From Terracoccus sp. 273MFTsu3.1 (GTDB taxonomy: Bacteria; Actinomycetota; Actinomycetes; Actinomycetales; Dermatophilaceae), in the NCBI RefSeq assembly GCF_000383675.1, contig NZ_KB911820.1, positions 62,001 to 126,000 of the forward strand: DNA of 64,000 bases, written 5' to 3'. This document shows, one piece after another, positions 52,643-61,301 of this stretch. A program made the translations under genes and the position numbers. The notes under the pieces were generated by a model, which worked only from the letters and a program-made list of their open reading frames with translations, had not been told where the DNA came from and did not search any database. Within the stretch, counting starts at the first letter, position 1, and the number at the start of each line of letters is the position of its first letter.

Positions 52643-53545
52643 CTACTTGACCGACCCCGCGGTGAGGCCGCCGACGAGGTGCTTCTCGATGATCGCGAAG
52701 AGGATGACGACGGGCACGACGGCGATGACCGACGCCGCGAAGAGCTGGTCCCAGTGCTGCTCGTAGCCGGTGATGTAGGCCCGCATGCCGACCGTGAGCG
52801 GCTTCTTGTCGTCGTCGATCATGAGCGTCAGCGCCACGACGTACTCGTTCCACGCCGCGATGAACGTGAAGATCGTCGCCGTGACGAGGCCAGGCAGCGT
52901 CAGCGGGAGCATGACACGGCGCAGGATCTGCCACCGGCTCGCGCCGTCGAGCGCGGCCGCCTCCTCGACCTCGAGCGGGATCGAGGAGAAGAAGCCATGC
53001 AGGATCCAGATCGCGAAGGCGAGGTTGAACGCCGCGTTCGTGAGGATGAGCGCGCCGTAGGTGTTGATCATGTTGAGCTCGAAGAACTGCCGGTAGAGGC
53101 CGACGACGAGCGAGGTGGGCGCGAACATCTGGGTCACGAGCACGAGCAGCAGGAACAGGCCCCGACCGGGGAAGCGGTGCCGAGCCGTCATGAAGGCCGC
53201 GGGGATCGCGACGAGGATGACGATCACCGTCGAGCCCGCCGCGACGATGAGCGAGGTCTTGAGCCAGTTGAGGAAGCGCTCGTCGCCGAGGATCTGGACG
53301 TAGGTGTCCCACTGCCAGACCTTCGGGAGGAAGCTCGGCGGCGTGCTCTTGACGTCGCTGCTCGTGCGCAGCGAGTCGAGCACCATGACGAGGTAGGGCG
53401 CGACGAAGACGAACGCGACGAGCGCGCCACCGAACCCCATGAGGATCCGCTTGCGGCGCTTGGGATCCCGGTTGTATGCCGTCGGGTTGCCTTGCGGTGC
53501 AGGCGTGCCCGCAGCGCTGGGGGCGGGGGCCGTCGTCGTGCTCAT
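52643..53545 (-). CDS. carbohydrate ABC transporter permease, MalG type (amino-sugar locus)
   Basis: 300 aa, six membrane helices, EAA loop PLEVEEAAALDGASRWQILRRVMLPL. A Pro/Thr-rich cytosolic N-terminus precedes the first helix. ATG 53545 overlaps the MalF-type stop by 4 bases. Last gene of the binding protein/MalF/MalG operon; no ATPase gene is present, so a shared one is needed. Confidence 0.93.
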   Translation of the reverse strand: MSTTTAPAPSAAGTPAPQGNPTAYNRDPKRRKRILMGFGGALVAFVFVAPYLVMVLDSLRTSSDVKSTPPSFLPKVWQWDTYVQILGDERFLNWLKTSLIVAAGSTVIVILVAIPAAFMTARHRFPGRGLFLLLVLVTQMFAPTSLVVGLYRQFFELNMINTYGALILTNAAFNLAFAIWILHGFFSSIPLEVEEAAALDGASRWQILRRVMLPLTLPGLVTATIFTFIAAWNEYVVALTLMIDDDKKPLTVGMRAYITGYEQHWDQLFAASVIAVVPVVILFAIIEKHLVGGLTAGSVK

Positions 53546-54537
53546 CGGCTCGTCTCCTCGCGCCAGTTGATGATCTTGAGGTAGATGCCGACGACGACGA
53601 GGATGAGCAGCACGTTGAAGATCCCCGCGGCCGCGGACATGCCCACATCGTGCTCCTGGCTCTTGAAGGCCAGCTTGTACATGAACGTGATCGTCGTGTC
53701 GTGGAGGTATCCCGGGTTGCGGTCGTTGAGGGTGTAGACGATCGGGAAGCTGTTGAAGACGTAGATGACGTTGAGCACGGTCGCGATCATCAGGGCCGGT
53801 CGCATGAGCGGCAGGGTGATGTTCCAGTAGCGCTGCCACGGGCTCGCGCCGTCGACGGTGGCCGCCTCCATGACGTCGTCGGGGATCGCGCCGAGGCCCG
53901 CGATGAAGACGAAGATCGTGAACGGCAGCGACACGAAGACGCCGACGACCACCATCGAGAACATCGTCCAGCTGTCGTCACCGAGGAAGTCGATCGGCGT
54001 GCCGATGATGTGCAGGTTCAGCAGGACGTGGTTGATGATCCCGTAGTTGTAGTCGTAGAGCAGGACGAAGAGCTGGCTCGTGATGACGAGCGAGGCGGCC
54101 CACGGGATGATGACGGCCCACCGGACGAAGCGTCGTCCGGGGAAGCTCTTCACGAGGAACTGGGCGAGCGCGAGGCTGAGGACGATCGTGATGGCCACGA
54201 CCGCGACGACCCACACGACGGTGTTGCGCAGCACGGTGCCGAGGTCGGGGTGGTCGAGCACCTTGACGTAGTTGTCCCAGCCGGCGTCACCCTTGCGCAG
54301 GCCGGTGATGGAGTACTCGCCGCGCGAGGCGTCGAAGAGCTTGATCGCCGGGTAGAGCACGACCCCGAGGATGAGCGCGAGCGCCGGAGCGAGCCACAGC
54401 AGCGCGACGAGGGGGTGGACCTGGCCGATGCGTCCGGCACGACGCCGACGACCGGTGCGGGACGGCATACGCGAACGACGGTCCCCCGACCCCGCCACGG
54501 GGGCGGGATCGGGGGACACCGTGGTGCTGTTGCTCAT
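53542..54537 (-). CDS. carbohydrate ABC transporter permease, MalF type (amino-sugar locus)
   Basis: 331 aa. A basic N-terminal tail (RTGRRRRAGR) is followed by VALLWLAPALALILGVVLYP and further helices; EAA loop DDVMEAATVDGASPWQRYWNITLPL. ATG 54537, 12 bases after the binding-protein stop. Pairs with the MalG-type permease. Confidence 0.93.
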   Translation of the reverse strand: MSNSTTVSPDPAPVAGSGDRRSRMPSRTGRRRRAGRIGQVHPLVALLWLAPALALILGVVLYPAIKLFDASRGEYSITGLRKGDAGWDNYVKVLDHPDLGTVLRNTVVWVVAVVAITIVLSLALAQFLVKSFPGRRFVRWAVIIPWAASLVITSQLFVLLYDYNYGIINHVLLNLHIIGTPIDFLGDDSWTMFSMVVVGVFVSLPFTIFVFIAGLGAIPDDVMEAATVDGASPWQRYWNITLPLMRPALMIATVLNVIYVFNSFPIVYTLNDRNPGYLHDTTITFMYKLAFKSQEHDVGMSAAAGIFNVLLILVVVGIYLKIINWREETSR

Positions 54538-54549
54538 CGGGCGGGTGCC

Positions 54550-55815
54550 TCAGCCGCCGCTCTCGGCGGTCCGCTGCAGACCGTCGAGGGTGGCCTTCGG
54601 GGAGCCGTTCATGGCGCCACCGAGGTTCTGCTGGACCGCGAGCTTGACCTTGTCCCACGTGGGGTCGTCGGTCGGCGTGAGCTTCGCGTTGGGCAGCGTG
54701 TTGAGGTAGACCTGCAGCGCCTTCTCGTTGGAGAAGTACGCGACGCCGGACTTCGTGACCGGGAGGAAGCCCTCGGCCTTGATGAAGGTGTTGACCTGGT
54801 CGGGCGTGTAGTAGAGGTTGTAGAAGGCCTTGACCGCCTTCTCGTTGCCCGGCTTCTTGAAGGCCATGAGGTAGTCGGTGACACCGAAGGTCTTGCTCTC
54901 GGTCCCGTCGTTGGACGGGAACGGCGCGACGGCGTAGTCGACCTTCTTGTCCTTGTCGAGGTCGGCCGCGAGCGGGCTGAAGCCGATGACCATGCCGGCC
55001 GTGCCGGACTTGAAGAGGTCGAAGGCGTCGGCGCGGTTGGTGCGGGCCGGGTTGTTCTGCGTGACCTTCTCGTCGGCGAGCTTCTTGAGGAAGCCCAGGG
55101 TCGCGACGTTCTTGTCGGAGTTGATGACCCAGTTGCCGTCGGTCTTCCAGTCGCCGCCGTTGTTGAACAGCCACATGGAGAACTCGCCCTGCGCCTCCTC
55201 GGGTCCGAGCGGCAGCGCGTAGCCGACCTTGCCGCCGCCGAGGGCGGTGATCTTCTTGGCGTCGGCCTCGAGCTCGGTCCACGTCTTCGGCGGCGCGGCG
55301 ATGCCGGCCTGCTGGAAGAGCGTCTTGTTGTAGAAGAACGCGCGGGCCGAGGACAGGTCGGGGAAGCCGTAGAACTTGCCCTGATAGGTGCCGTACTTGA
55401 CGAACGTGTCGAGGATGTCGTCCTTGACGACGGCCGGGAGCACCGCGTCGGAGTCGTAGAGCAGGCCGTCCTTGGCGTAGCTGGCGTACGCGTTGAGGTT
55501 GAGGATGTCGGGGGCCTGGTTGTTCTGGATCATCGTCGATGACTGCTGGTCGATGTTGTCCCAGCTGACGACCTGCACCTCGAGGGTGTAGCCGGTCTTC
55601 TCGTGGTACGTCTTGGCGAACGCGTCCCAGAACGCCTTCGTGTGGTCCTTGGAGTACTCGGCCGCGACGAGCTTGATCGTCTTGGCCTCCTCACCGGTGC
55701 CGCCGGCCGTGCCCCCCGGTGCCGTACCGGCACCTGTCCCTCCGCCGCATGCGCCGAGGGCGAGGCCTGCGATGGCCAGCCCCGCGACGACCACAGACTG
55801 CTTCGTCGACCTCAT
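54550..55815 (-). CDS. sugar-binding lipoprotein of ABC transporter (amino-sugar locus)
   Basis: 421 aa, lipobox LALGAC with Cys23, a Gly-rich linker, then the extracellular type 1 solute-binding fold (YGFPDLSSARAFFYNKTLFQQAG is the usual hinge-side block). ATG 55815 has AAGGAGA upstream. A promoter candidate lies at 55887-55916. The ligand is inferred from the neighbouring SIS, aldolase and kinase genes to be an amino sugar or galactoside-type sugar. Confidence 0.92.
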   Translation of the reverse strand: MRSTKQSVVVAGLAIAGLALGACGGGTGAGTAPGGTAGGTGEEAKTIKLVAAEYSKDHTKAFWDAFAKTYHEKTGYTLEVQVVSWDNIDQQSSTMIQNNQAPDILNLNAYASYAKDGLLYDSDAVLPAVVKDDILDTFVKYGTYQGKFYGFPDLSSARAFFYNKTLFQQAGIAAPPKTWTELEADAKKITALGGGKVGYALPLGPEEAQGEFSMWLFNNGGDWKTDGNWVINSDKNVATLGFLKKLADEKVTQNNPARTNRADAFDLFKSGTAGMVIGFSPLAADLDKDKKVDYAVAPFPSNDGTESKTFGVTDYLMAFKKPGNEKAVKAFYNLYYTPDQVNTFIKAEGFLPVTKSGVAYFSNEKALQVYLNTLPNAKLTPTDDPTWDKVKLAVQQNLGGAMNGSPKATLDGLQRTAESGG

Positions 55816-55886
55816 GTCTCTCCTTGGTTCGGTGCCGGACGTGGTGGCAACGTGATCACGCGCCGACCCGGTCACACAGATAAGCC

Positions 55887-55916
55887 AACCTAAGGGGGCG
55901 ACTTTGCCATCCGCAA
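55887..55916 (-). promoter_or_regulatory. candidate promoter of the amino-sugar importer operon
   Basis: Minus strand TTGCGG (55916-55911), 18-base spacer, TAGGTT (55892-55887, TAnnnT type), about 70 bases before the binding-protein start and just downstream of the DeoR gene. CGTGATCACG, a 10-base palindrome at about 55854-55863, lies in the leader and may be an operator. Confidence 0.45.
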
Positions 55917-55978
55917 GAGCAATTCTGACTGGATGTTCATCAATTCGATCACAATCACGCACGTAGGGCGTCGGTGTG

Positions 55979-56779
55979 TCAGACCTGGTGGATGTCGACA
56001 CCGGCCTCGCGCAGCGCGTCGACCTCGTCGCGGTCAGCGCCCACCGTAGTGACGAGGTGGTCGATGCGCTCGGCGGGACAGATCGAGGCGAAGGTCCGCA
56101 CTCCGAGTTTGTCACCCGTGGCGACGCAGATGACCTGTTTCGAGCGTTCGATCATCGTGCGGATGATGGCGGCCTCCTCCTCGTGCCGGCACGTGGCCCC
56201 CTCGCGGGCCGAGAGCCCGTTGACGCCGACGATGGCCACGTCGAGCCACAGCTGCTGGAGCACGAGCGTCGCGAGCGGGCCGGTGACCTCGTAGGACTCG
56301 GGCCGCGCGACCCCGCCGAGCGAGACGCACTGGACGTGGGGCCGGAGCACCGCCTCGGTCGCGATGTTGAGGGCGTTGGTGACGATCGTGATCTCACCGT
56401 CGGCCGCGAGGTCCTCGCGCGCCGTGATGGCCCTCGAGGTCGCGGTCGTCGTGGTGCCGCCGTTGAGGCCGATGACCTGGCCGGGCAGGACGAGCGCGGC
56501 CGCGGCCTCGGCGATCCGCGTCCGGTCGTCGTCGCCCATGCTGCTGCGATAGCGGTAGGGCAGCTCGTAGGCGACGTTCGTCGCGACGACGCCGCCGTGG
56601 TTGCGGGCGACGAGCTGGCGCTTGGCGAGCTCGGAGAAGTCGCGTCGGATCGTCGCCTCGCTGACCCCGAGCAGCTCGGAGGCCTCGCCGACGCCGAGGC
56701 GGCCGGTCGTGGCGAGGCGGTCGAGCATGATCGACCAACGGCTGGCGCGGTTGCGGGCGAGATCGCTCTCTTCGGTCAC
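55979..56779 (-). CDS. DeoR-family transcriptional regulator (AgaR/GlpR type)
   Basis: 266 aa. N-terminal winged HTH (VGEASELLGVSEATIRRDFSEL, about 29-50) and the C-terminal sugar-phosphate sensor domain of the DeoR group, with VIGLNGGTTTTATSRAI and TIVTNALNIA, and KLGVRTFASICP near the end. GTG 56779 is chosen; longer starts exist. Divergent from the SIS gene and upstream of the importer, so it probably represses both and is released by a sugar phosphate. Confidence 0.9.
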   Translation of the reverse strand: MTEESDLARNRASRWSIMLDRLATTGRLGVGEASELLGVSEATIRRDFSELAKRQLVARNHGGVVATNVAYELPYRYRSSMGDDDRTRIAEAAAALVLPGQVIGLNGGTTTTATSRAITAREDLAADGEITIVTNALNIATEAVLRPHVQCVSLGGVARPESYEVTGPLATLVLQQLWLDVAIVGVNGLSAREGATCRHEEEAAIIRTMIERSKQVICVATGDKLGVRTFASICPAERIDHLVTTVGADRDEVDALREAGVDIHQV

Positions 56780-56837
56780 GCGCTGACGATACCGCGCAGT
56801 TCGAGCAATGGACATGTGCATCTCTGCGCGTTTACGC

Positions 56838-56856
56838 TGTGTTTCGCGCAAACACA
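56838..56856. promoter_or_regulatory. candidate DeoR operator
   Basis: TGTGTTT and AAACACA form perfect 7-base inverted arms around CGCGC in the 130-base gap between the DeoR gene and the SIS gene. Position and symmetry suit a repressor site. Confidence 0.45.
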
Positions 56857-56909
56857 ATCAACATCGTCACGGCGAGAGCCGTGTGACCGTCGAACCGTCG
56901 GGAGCCACC

Positions 56910-57809
56910 ATGCCGCAGACCACGCACCTCGCCCAGGAGATCGCCACGCAGCCGGACGACTGGGAGCGCGTCGTCACGCGCCTCGACGACGTCGCGCGGC
57001 ACCTCCCGCGCCCCGGTGAGCGGGTCGCGACGATCGGCTGCGGCACGTCGTGGTTCATGGGACAGGCGTATGCCGCCCGCCGCGAGGCCCTCGGCCAGGG
57101 ACCCACCGACGCGTATGCCGCGTCCGAGCACCAGCTCGCGCGTGGCTACGACCGCGTCGTCCTCATCAGCCGCTCCGGCACGACGACCGAGGTCATGGCC
57201 GTCGTCGAGGAGCTGCGCGCCTCGGGCACCCCGCACGTGTCGATCGTCGCGACGGCCGGCACGCCGGTGGCCGAGCGCTCCGACGCGACGGTCCTGCTCG
57301 ACGACGTCGACGAGCAGAGCGTCGTGCAGACCCGCTTCGCCACGACGACCCTCGCGCTGCTGCGCGCGTCGCTCGGCGACGACCTGCGACCGGTGGCCGA
57401 GCAGGCCCGCGCCGTCCTCGCGGAGGACGCCGGGGCGGCATACGGCAACCTCGCGCTGGCGGAGCAGGTCACCTTCCTCGGGCGCGGCTGGTCCAACGGC
57501 ATCGCCAACGAGGCCGCGCTCAAGCTGCGCGAGTCGGCGCAGTTCTGGTCGGAGTCCTACCCGGCGATGGAGTACCGCCACGGACCGATCAGCATCGCCG
57601 CGCCGGGTCGGGCCGTGTGGGCCTTCGGCGAGGTGCCAGAGGGTCTGCCCGAGCAGGTGCGCGCGACCGGGGCCCACTTCGAGCACCGCGACATCGACCC
57701 GCTCGCCGATCTCGTGCGCCTGCACCGGCTGTGCCTCGGCAAGGCCGACGCGGCCGGTCTCGACCCCGACGCCCCCCGCAACCTGACCCGCAGCATCGTC
57801 CTCACCTGA
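56910..57809 (+). CDS. SIS-domain sugar isomerase/deaminase (AgaS or NagB-II like)
   Basis: 299 aa with two SIS domains. The first has IGCGTSWFMGQAYAARREA and LISRSGTTTEV, the sugar-phosphate-binding loops. The second has FLGRGWSNGIANEAALKLRESAQFWSES and EYRHGP, as in glucosamine-6-phosphate synthase isomerase domains and AgaS. No glutaminase domain, so it is catabolic: probably deaminates galactosamine- or glucosamine-6-phosphate. ATG 56910 has GGGAG upstream; a GTG at 56882 is the alternative. Confidence 0.87.
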   Translation: MPQTTHLAQEIATQPDDWERVVTRLDDVARHLPRPGERVATIGCGTSWFMGQAYAARREALGQGPTDAYAASEHQLARGYDRVVLISRSGTTTEVMAVVEELRASGTPHVSIVATAGTPVAERSDATVLLDDVDEQSVVQTRFATTTLALLRASLGDDLRPVAEQARAVLAEDAGAAYGNLALAEQVTFLGRGWSNGIANEAALKLRESAQFWSESYPAMEYRHGPISIAAPGRAVWAFGEVPEGLPEQVRATGAHFEHRDIDPLADLVRLHRLCLGKADAAGLDPDAPRNLTRSIVLT

Positions 57810-57832
57810 CCCCCCCCGCCCGGCCCCCGTTT

Positions 57833-58043
57833 CGCGCGCTCGGATCATGAGCGCGCGATCCGGGCGTCGGGCGCGCGGAATTTCACGCGCATGAGTCAGA
57901 TTCCGCGCGCCCCGAGCCGGAGCGCGCGATCCGGTGGTCGGGCGCGCCCAAGGCTGGAGCGCGCGATCCGGGCGACGGGCGCGCGAAATGTCGCGCGCAT
58001 GAACCAGATTCGCGCGCCCAGAGCTGGAGCGCGCGAAACGGGG
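57833..58043. repeat. GCGCGC-rich repeat cluster between convergent genes
   Basis: A unit starting GGAGCGCGCGATCCGG recurs at about 57848, 57919, 57956 and (truncated) 58026. The first and third units are 70-71 bases and both continue into a GCGCATGA..CAGATT..CGCGCGCC block (57879-57912 and 57986-58019). The second is a 37-base short form. The first unit is preceded by an inverted CGCGCGCTC/GAGCGCGCG hairpin (57833-57857). The spacing is irregular, unlike CRISPR. It may act as terminator or a REP-like element. Confidence 0.75.
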
Positions 58044-58877
58044 TCAGCGGAGGGCCAGGAGCTGGAGGAGGCGAGCGGCCTCGTCGGTGACGGCGTCGCG
58101 GGCTGCGCCGAGATACTTCCTCGTGTCGACCGTCGGCGACGCCTCGAGCCGCTCGGTCATCGCCCGCGTGAAGACCTGGTTGAGGTGCGTCGCGATGTTG
58201 ACCTTCGTCATCCCAGCCCGGACCGCGGCCACGAGCCCCTCGTCGGGCACCCCGGACGAGCCGTGCAGCACGAGGGGCACGGGGACCGAGCGGCGCAGTG
58301 CCGCAATGAGATCCGTATCGAGCTGCGCCGTGCGGTCGGTCATCGCGTGACTGCTGCCGACGGCCACGGCGAGTGCGTCGACACCGGTATCGGCGACGAA
58401 GCGCGCTGCGTCGTCGGGGTCGGTGCGCACGCCCGGCGCGTGGACCCCGTCCTTGCCGCCGACCTCCCCGAGCTCGGCCTCGACGCTGACCCCGGCCGCG
58501 CGGCAGAGCTCGACGACGCCACGGGTCACGGCGCGGTTCTCGTCGTCCGCCAGCGTCGAGCCGTCGAACATCACCGACGTCAGGCCGAGCCGGACCGCCT
58601 CCTCGACGAGCGAGACGTCCTCGGCGTGGTCGAGGTGCACGACGACCGGCTGCGTGCACGCGTCGGCGACGGCGAGCGTCGCCGCAGCGATCGGTGCGAG
58701 AGCCCCGTGGTAGCGCACGCAGTTCTCGGAGATCTGCATGACGACGGGCAGCCCGACGCGCTCGGCCGCCGCGGCGTAGGCCTCGGCGTGCTCGAGCTGG
58801 ATGACGTTGAAGGCCGCCACGGCACGGCCGGCGGCTGACGCCTCGGCGAGCAGGGGCGTCAGAGCAGAGCGGGTCAC
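58044..58877 (-). CDS. class II fructose/tagatose-bisphosphate aldolase
   Basis: 277 aa zinc-dependent TIM barrel: PVVVHLDHAEDVSLVEEAVRLG with the zinc His and catalytic Asp, EAELGEVGGKDGV, VGSSHAMTD and VLHGSSGVPDEG. Closest in style to AgaY/KbaY/GatY, which split tagatose 1,6-bisphosphate. GTG 58877 overlaps the kinase stop as GTGA. Last of the ROK-PfkB-aldolase operon. Confidence 0.9.
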   Translation of the reverse strand: MTRSALTPLLAEASAAGRAVAAFNVIQLEHAEAYAAAAERVGLPVVMQISENCVRYHGALAPIAAATLAVADACTQPVVVHLDHAEDVSLVEEAVRLGLTSVMFDGSTLADDENRAVTRGVVELCRAAGVSVEAELGEVGGKDGVHAPGVRTDPDDAARFVADTGVDALAVAVGSSHAMTDRTAQLDTDLIAALRRSVPVPLVLHGSSGVPDEGLVAAVRAGMTKVNIATHLNQVFTRAMTERLEASPTVDTRKYLGAARDAVTDEAARLLQLLALR

Positions 58878-59830
58878 AGACGGATCTCCTCGATCTCGAC
58901 GGTGGGGAGCAGACGGGTGACGTCGGCCGGGTCGATGGCGCCGGCGACAGGCTGGAGCACGGCCGCGGCCGACCAGGCGACGCCGCGGCGCAGGACCGAG
59001 GCCCACGCCTCGGGCCCGTGCGGCAGGTCGCCGTCGCCGTCGAGGTCGGCCGCGAGCGAGGCCGTCAGGGCGTCGCCCGCGCCGGTCGGGTTGCCCGAGA
59101 GCGGGCGCGGCAGGTGGGCCCGGAGGGCGACGTCCTCGTGGACGAGGACGAGGCCGTTCGTGCCGTCGCTGATGATCGCGGCGCGGGCGCCGGCCGCCAC
59201 GAGCGCGCGTGCCGCCCCGGGGACGGACGGCACCTCGCCGCGACCGAGCCCGGTGAGGGTCTGGGCCGCCTCGACCCGGTTGGGCTTGACGAGGTCGGGT
59301 CTCAGGGCGAGGGCGCGTGACAGGGGAGCGCCGCTGACGTCGAGGACGACGCGAAGACCGGCCTCGTGGGCCAGGCGGGTGATCCGGCGGACGAGGTCGG
59401 GGTCGGTGCCCGGCGGGAAGCTGCCCGACACCGTCAGCGTCGACGCCTCCGGAGCGAGCGCCTCGATCTCGTCGGCGATGCGGTCCCAGACCCGCTGCGA
59501 CTGCCCGATGCCCGGCTCGTTGAGGAGGGTCACCCGCCCGCTCGCCTCGACGACGGCGACCGACCGGCGGGTCGGGCACGGGGAGGGGACGAGCCGGTGC
59601 TGCACACGACGGGCACCGAGGTCGGAGGCGAAGAGGTCGAGGTCCATCTCGCCGACCGGCGCCACCGCGACGGACCGGCAGCCCATCGACGTCAGCACCG
59701 CAGCCACGTTGAGCCCCTTGCCGCCGGCCCGCTCGCTGACCGAGGCGACGCGGTGGGTCTCGCCGAGCGCGACGAAGGGGACGGCATACGTGATGTCGAG
59801 CGCCGGGTTGGGCGTGAAGGTGACGATCAT
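58874..59830 (-). CDS. PfkB-family 1-phosphofructokinase/tagatose-6-phosphate kinase
   Basis: 318 aa. Begins MIVTFTPNPALDITY, the LacC/FruK-type start, has GGKGLNVAAVLTSMG and the catalytic GNPTGAGDALTASL. Coupled by ATGA to the ROK kinase and by GTGA to the aldolase, so it most likely makes the bisphosphate that the aldolase cleaves (tagatose 6-phosphate to 1,6-bisphosphate). Fructose-1-phosphate as substrate is possible. Confidence 0.9.
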   Translation of the reverse strand: MIVTFTPNPALDITYAVPFVALGETHRVASVSERAGGKGLNVAAVLTSMGCRSVAVAPVGEMDLDLFASDLGARRVQHRLVPSPCPTRRSVAVVEASGRVTLLNEPGIGQSQRVWDRIADEIEALAPEASTLTVSGSFPPGTDPDLVRRITRLAHEAGLRVVLDVSGAPLSRALALRPDLVKPNRVEAAQTLTGLGRGEVPSVPGAARALVAAGARAAIISDGTNGLVLVHEDVALRAHLPRPLSGNPTGAGDALTASLAADLDGDGDLPHGPEAWASVLRRGVAWSAAAVLQPVAGAIDPADVTRLLPTVEIEEIRL

Positions 59831-60732
59831 CGACCGACGAGGTCCAGGGCGATGGTCGCGGCGCCGAGCGAGCCGGCGCGGTCGCCGAGAGCGGCGGCGC
59901 GCACGGCGACGTCGTCGCGACCGCCGAGGCGGGCGGTGAGGGCCGTGCGCAGGGGCTCGAGGAGGGTGTCGCCGGCGTGGACGAGGCCGCCGCCGATGAG
60001 GACGAGCTCGGTGCCGGCGGCCGCGACGACCGGGGCGACCATGATGGCGAGTGCGTCGATGGCCTCCTGCCAGATGCGGCGTGCCTCCGGTTCCCCGGCC
60101 TCGGCGCGGCGCGCGACCTCCTCGGCGTCGCCCACGAGCCCGGTCGCCTCGGACCAGCGCCGCCCGATGGCGCCGGCGCTCGAGAGCGCCTCGAGGCAGC
60201 CGCGCTGCCCGCAGGCGCAGAGCGGTCCGTCGGGCACGACGACGATGTGGCCGATCTCGCCGGTCCACAGTGACCCGGTGACGAGCTGGCCGCGGCAGAG
60301 GATGGCACTCGCGAGACCGGTGCCGAGCGGCACGAAGAGCACGTTGTCGGCCTCGCGCGCGGCGCCGAGGCGGTGCTCGGCGAGCAGACCGGAGCGCACG
60401 TCGTGGCCGATGGCGACGGGCACGTCGAGGTGGGCCGCGATGCCGCCACGCAGGTCGAGGTCGCGCCAGCCGAGGTTGGCCGACCACACCCCGATGCCGG
60501 TCACGTCGTCGACGAGCCCGGGCACGGCGACCCCGACGGCGAGCAGGTCGACGGCCTCGTCGACGCGCGCCGTCAGCTCGACGACGGCCTTGGCGGCGAC
60601 CTCGCCGAGCTGGTCACCGACCTTCTCGGGCGTCGGGCGCACGGCCTCGGCGAGCACCTGGCCGTCGGGGGTCACGAGGGCCGACTTGATCCGGGTGCCA
60701 CCGACGTCGATCCCGACCACTGCTTCGCGCAT
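59827..60732 (-). CDS. ROK-family sugar kinase
   Basis: 301 aa. ATP-binding VVGIDVGGTRIKSAL at the start, the sugar site around TGEIGHIVV, and the zinc knuckle CACGQRGCLEA of the ROK family. First gene of the operon; in aga-type pathways a ROK kinase phosphorylates N-acetylgalactosamine or a related hexosamine after ABC uptake. ATG 60732 preferred; ATG 60744 is also in frame. A GCGCAT/ATGCGC inverted repeat overlaps 60739-60753. Confidence 0.9.
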   Translation of the reverse strand: MREAVVGIDVGGTRIKSALVTPDGQVLAEAVRPTPEKVGDQLGEVAAKAVVELTARVDEAVDLLAVGVAVPGLVDDVTGIGVWSANLGWRDLDLRGGIAAHLDVPVAIGHDVRSGLLAEHRLGAAREADNVLFVPLGTGLASAILCRGQLVTGSLWTGEIGHIVVVPDGPLCACGQRGCLEALSSAGAIGRRWSEATGLVGDAEEVARRAEAGEPEARRIWQEAIDALAIMVAPVVAAAGTELVLIGGGLVHAGDTLLEPLRTALTARLGGRDDVAVRAAALGDRAGSLGAATIALDLVGR

Positions 60733-60975
60733 CACGACGCGCATTCTATGCGCATTACTGCACGGTTGAACATCTGATCGAGCACATTTGGACACATGAG
60801 TGACAGCGCGGGCACCCGGCACAGCCTGCCACCCCCAGCCGAGCGCCGCGCGTCACTTGCTGCACGTTCCTGCAACCGACCGTCCGTCGACGCGCGACGG
60901 TGCCTGGCCGCTCCTAGCGTCAGGCTCATCGGGCCGGCCGGACCGCGGCCGGACCACAGGGGAAAGGAACACGCC

Positions 60976-61215
60976 ATGATCACCAGGACTCGCCGGGCAG
61001 CCGGTGCCGCCGTCGTCGCCGCGGTGCTCGGCATGGTCGGTGCCACGGCAGCCAACGCCGCGTCACACCTGCGCTGCTGCTACAGCACGAGCACCACGTG
61101 CAACAGCGTCCGCCAGACCTACGTCAAGGACGGCAGCTGGAACGTCGGCACCTGCCGCTACTACACGATCTCGGACGGCAACCACGGCTACGGGTTCGTC
61201 TACACCGACCGCTGA
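60976..61215 (+). CDS. small secreted protein with four cysteines, 79 aa
   Basis: ATG 60976 with AAAGGAA seven bases upstream. A clear signal peptide (RRAAGAAVVAAVLGMVGATAANA) leaves a mature peptide of about 50 residues with Cys34, Cys35, Cys42 and Cys60, rich in Thr, Ser, Tyr and Gly (CYSTSTTCNS, GNHGYGFVYTDR). No family recognised. It may be a disulfide-stabilised secreted peptide. It stands alone between the sugar operon and the redox module. Confidence 0.7.
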   Translation: MITRTRRAAGAAVVAAVLGMVGATAANAASHLRCCYSTSTTCNSVRQTYVKDGSWNVGTCRYYTISDGNHGYGFVYTDR

Positions 61216-61239
61216 CGCGCCGTCGCCGACGCCGGGCGA

Positions 61240-61277
61240 CCGGGCCACCCCATCGACGGGGAGGTCCGGTGGCCCGG
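61240..61277. terminator. bidirectional terminator
   Basis: A 10-bp perfect stem, CCGGGCCACC (61240-61249) with GGTGGCCCGG (61268-61277), separates the secreted-peptide gene from the convergent ferredoxin gene. Confidence 0.65.
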
Positions 61278-61301
61278 AGGCGGACTGCCGCGGCGCCAAC
61301 C

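Noticed and set aside
57833-58043. CRISPR array
   Set aside because: Units differ in length (37 and 70 bases), contain internal inverted repeats, have no unique spacers of constant size, and no cas gene is near.
60976-61215. Lactococcin 972-type bacteriocin
   Set aside because: That family lacks this cysteine pattern and has a different aromatic/Gly signature; no dedicated transporter gene follows.
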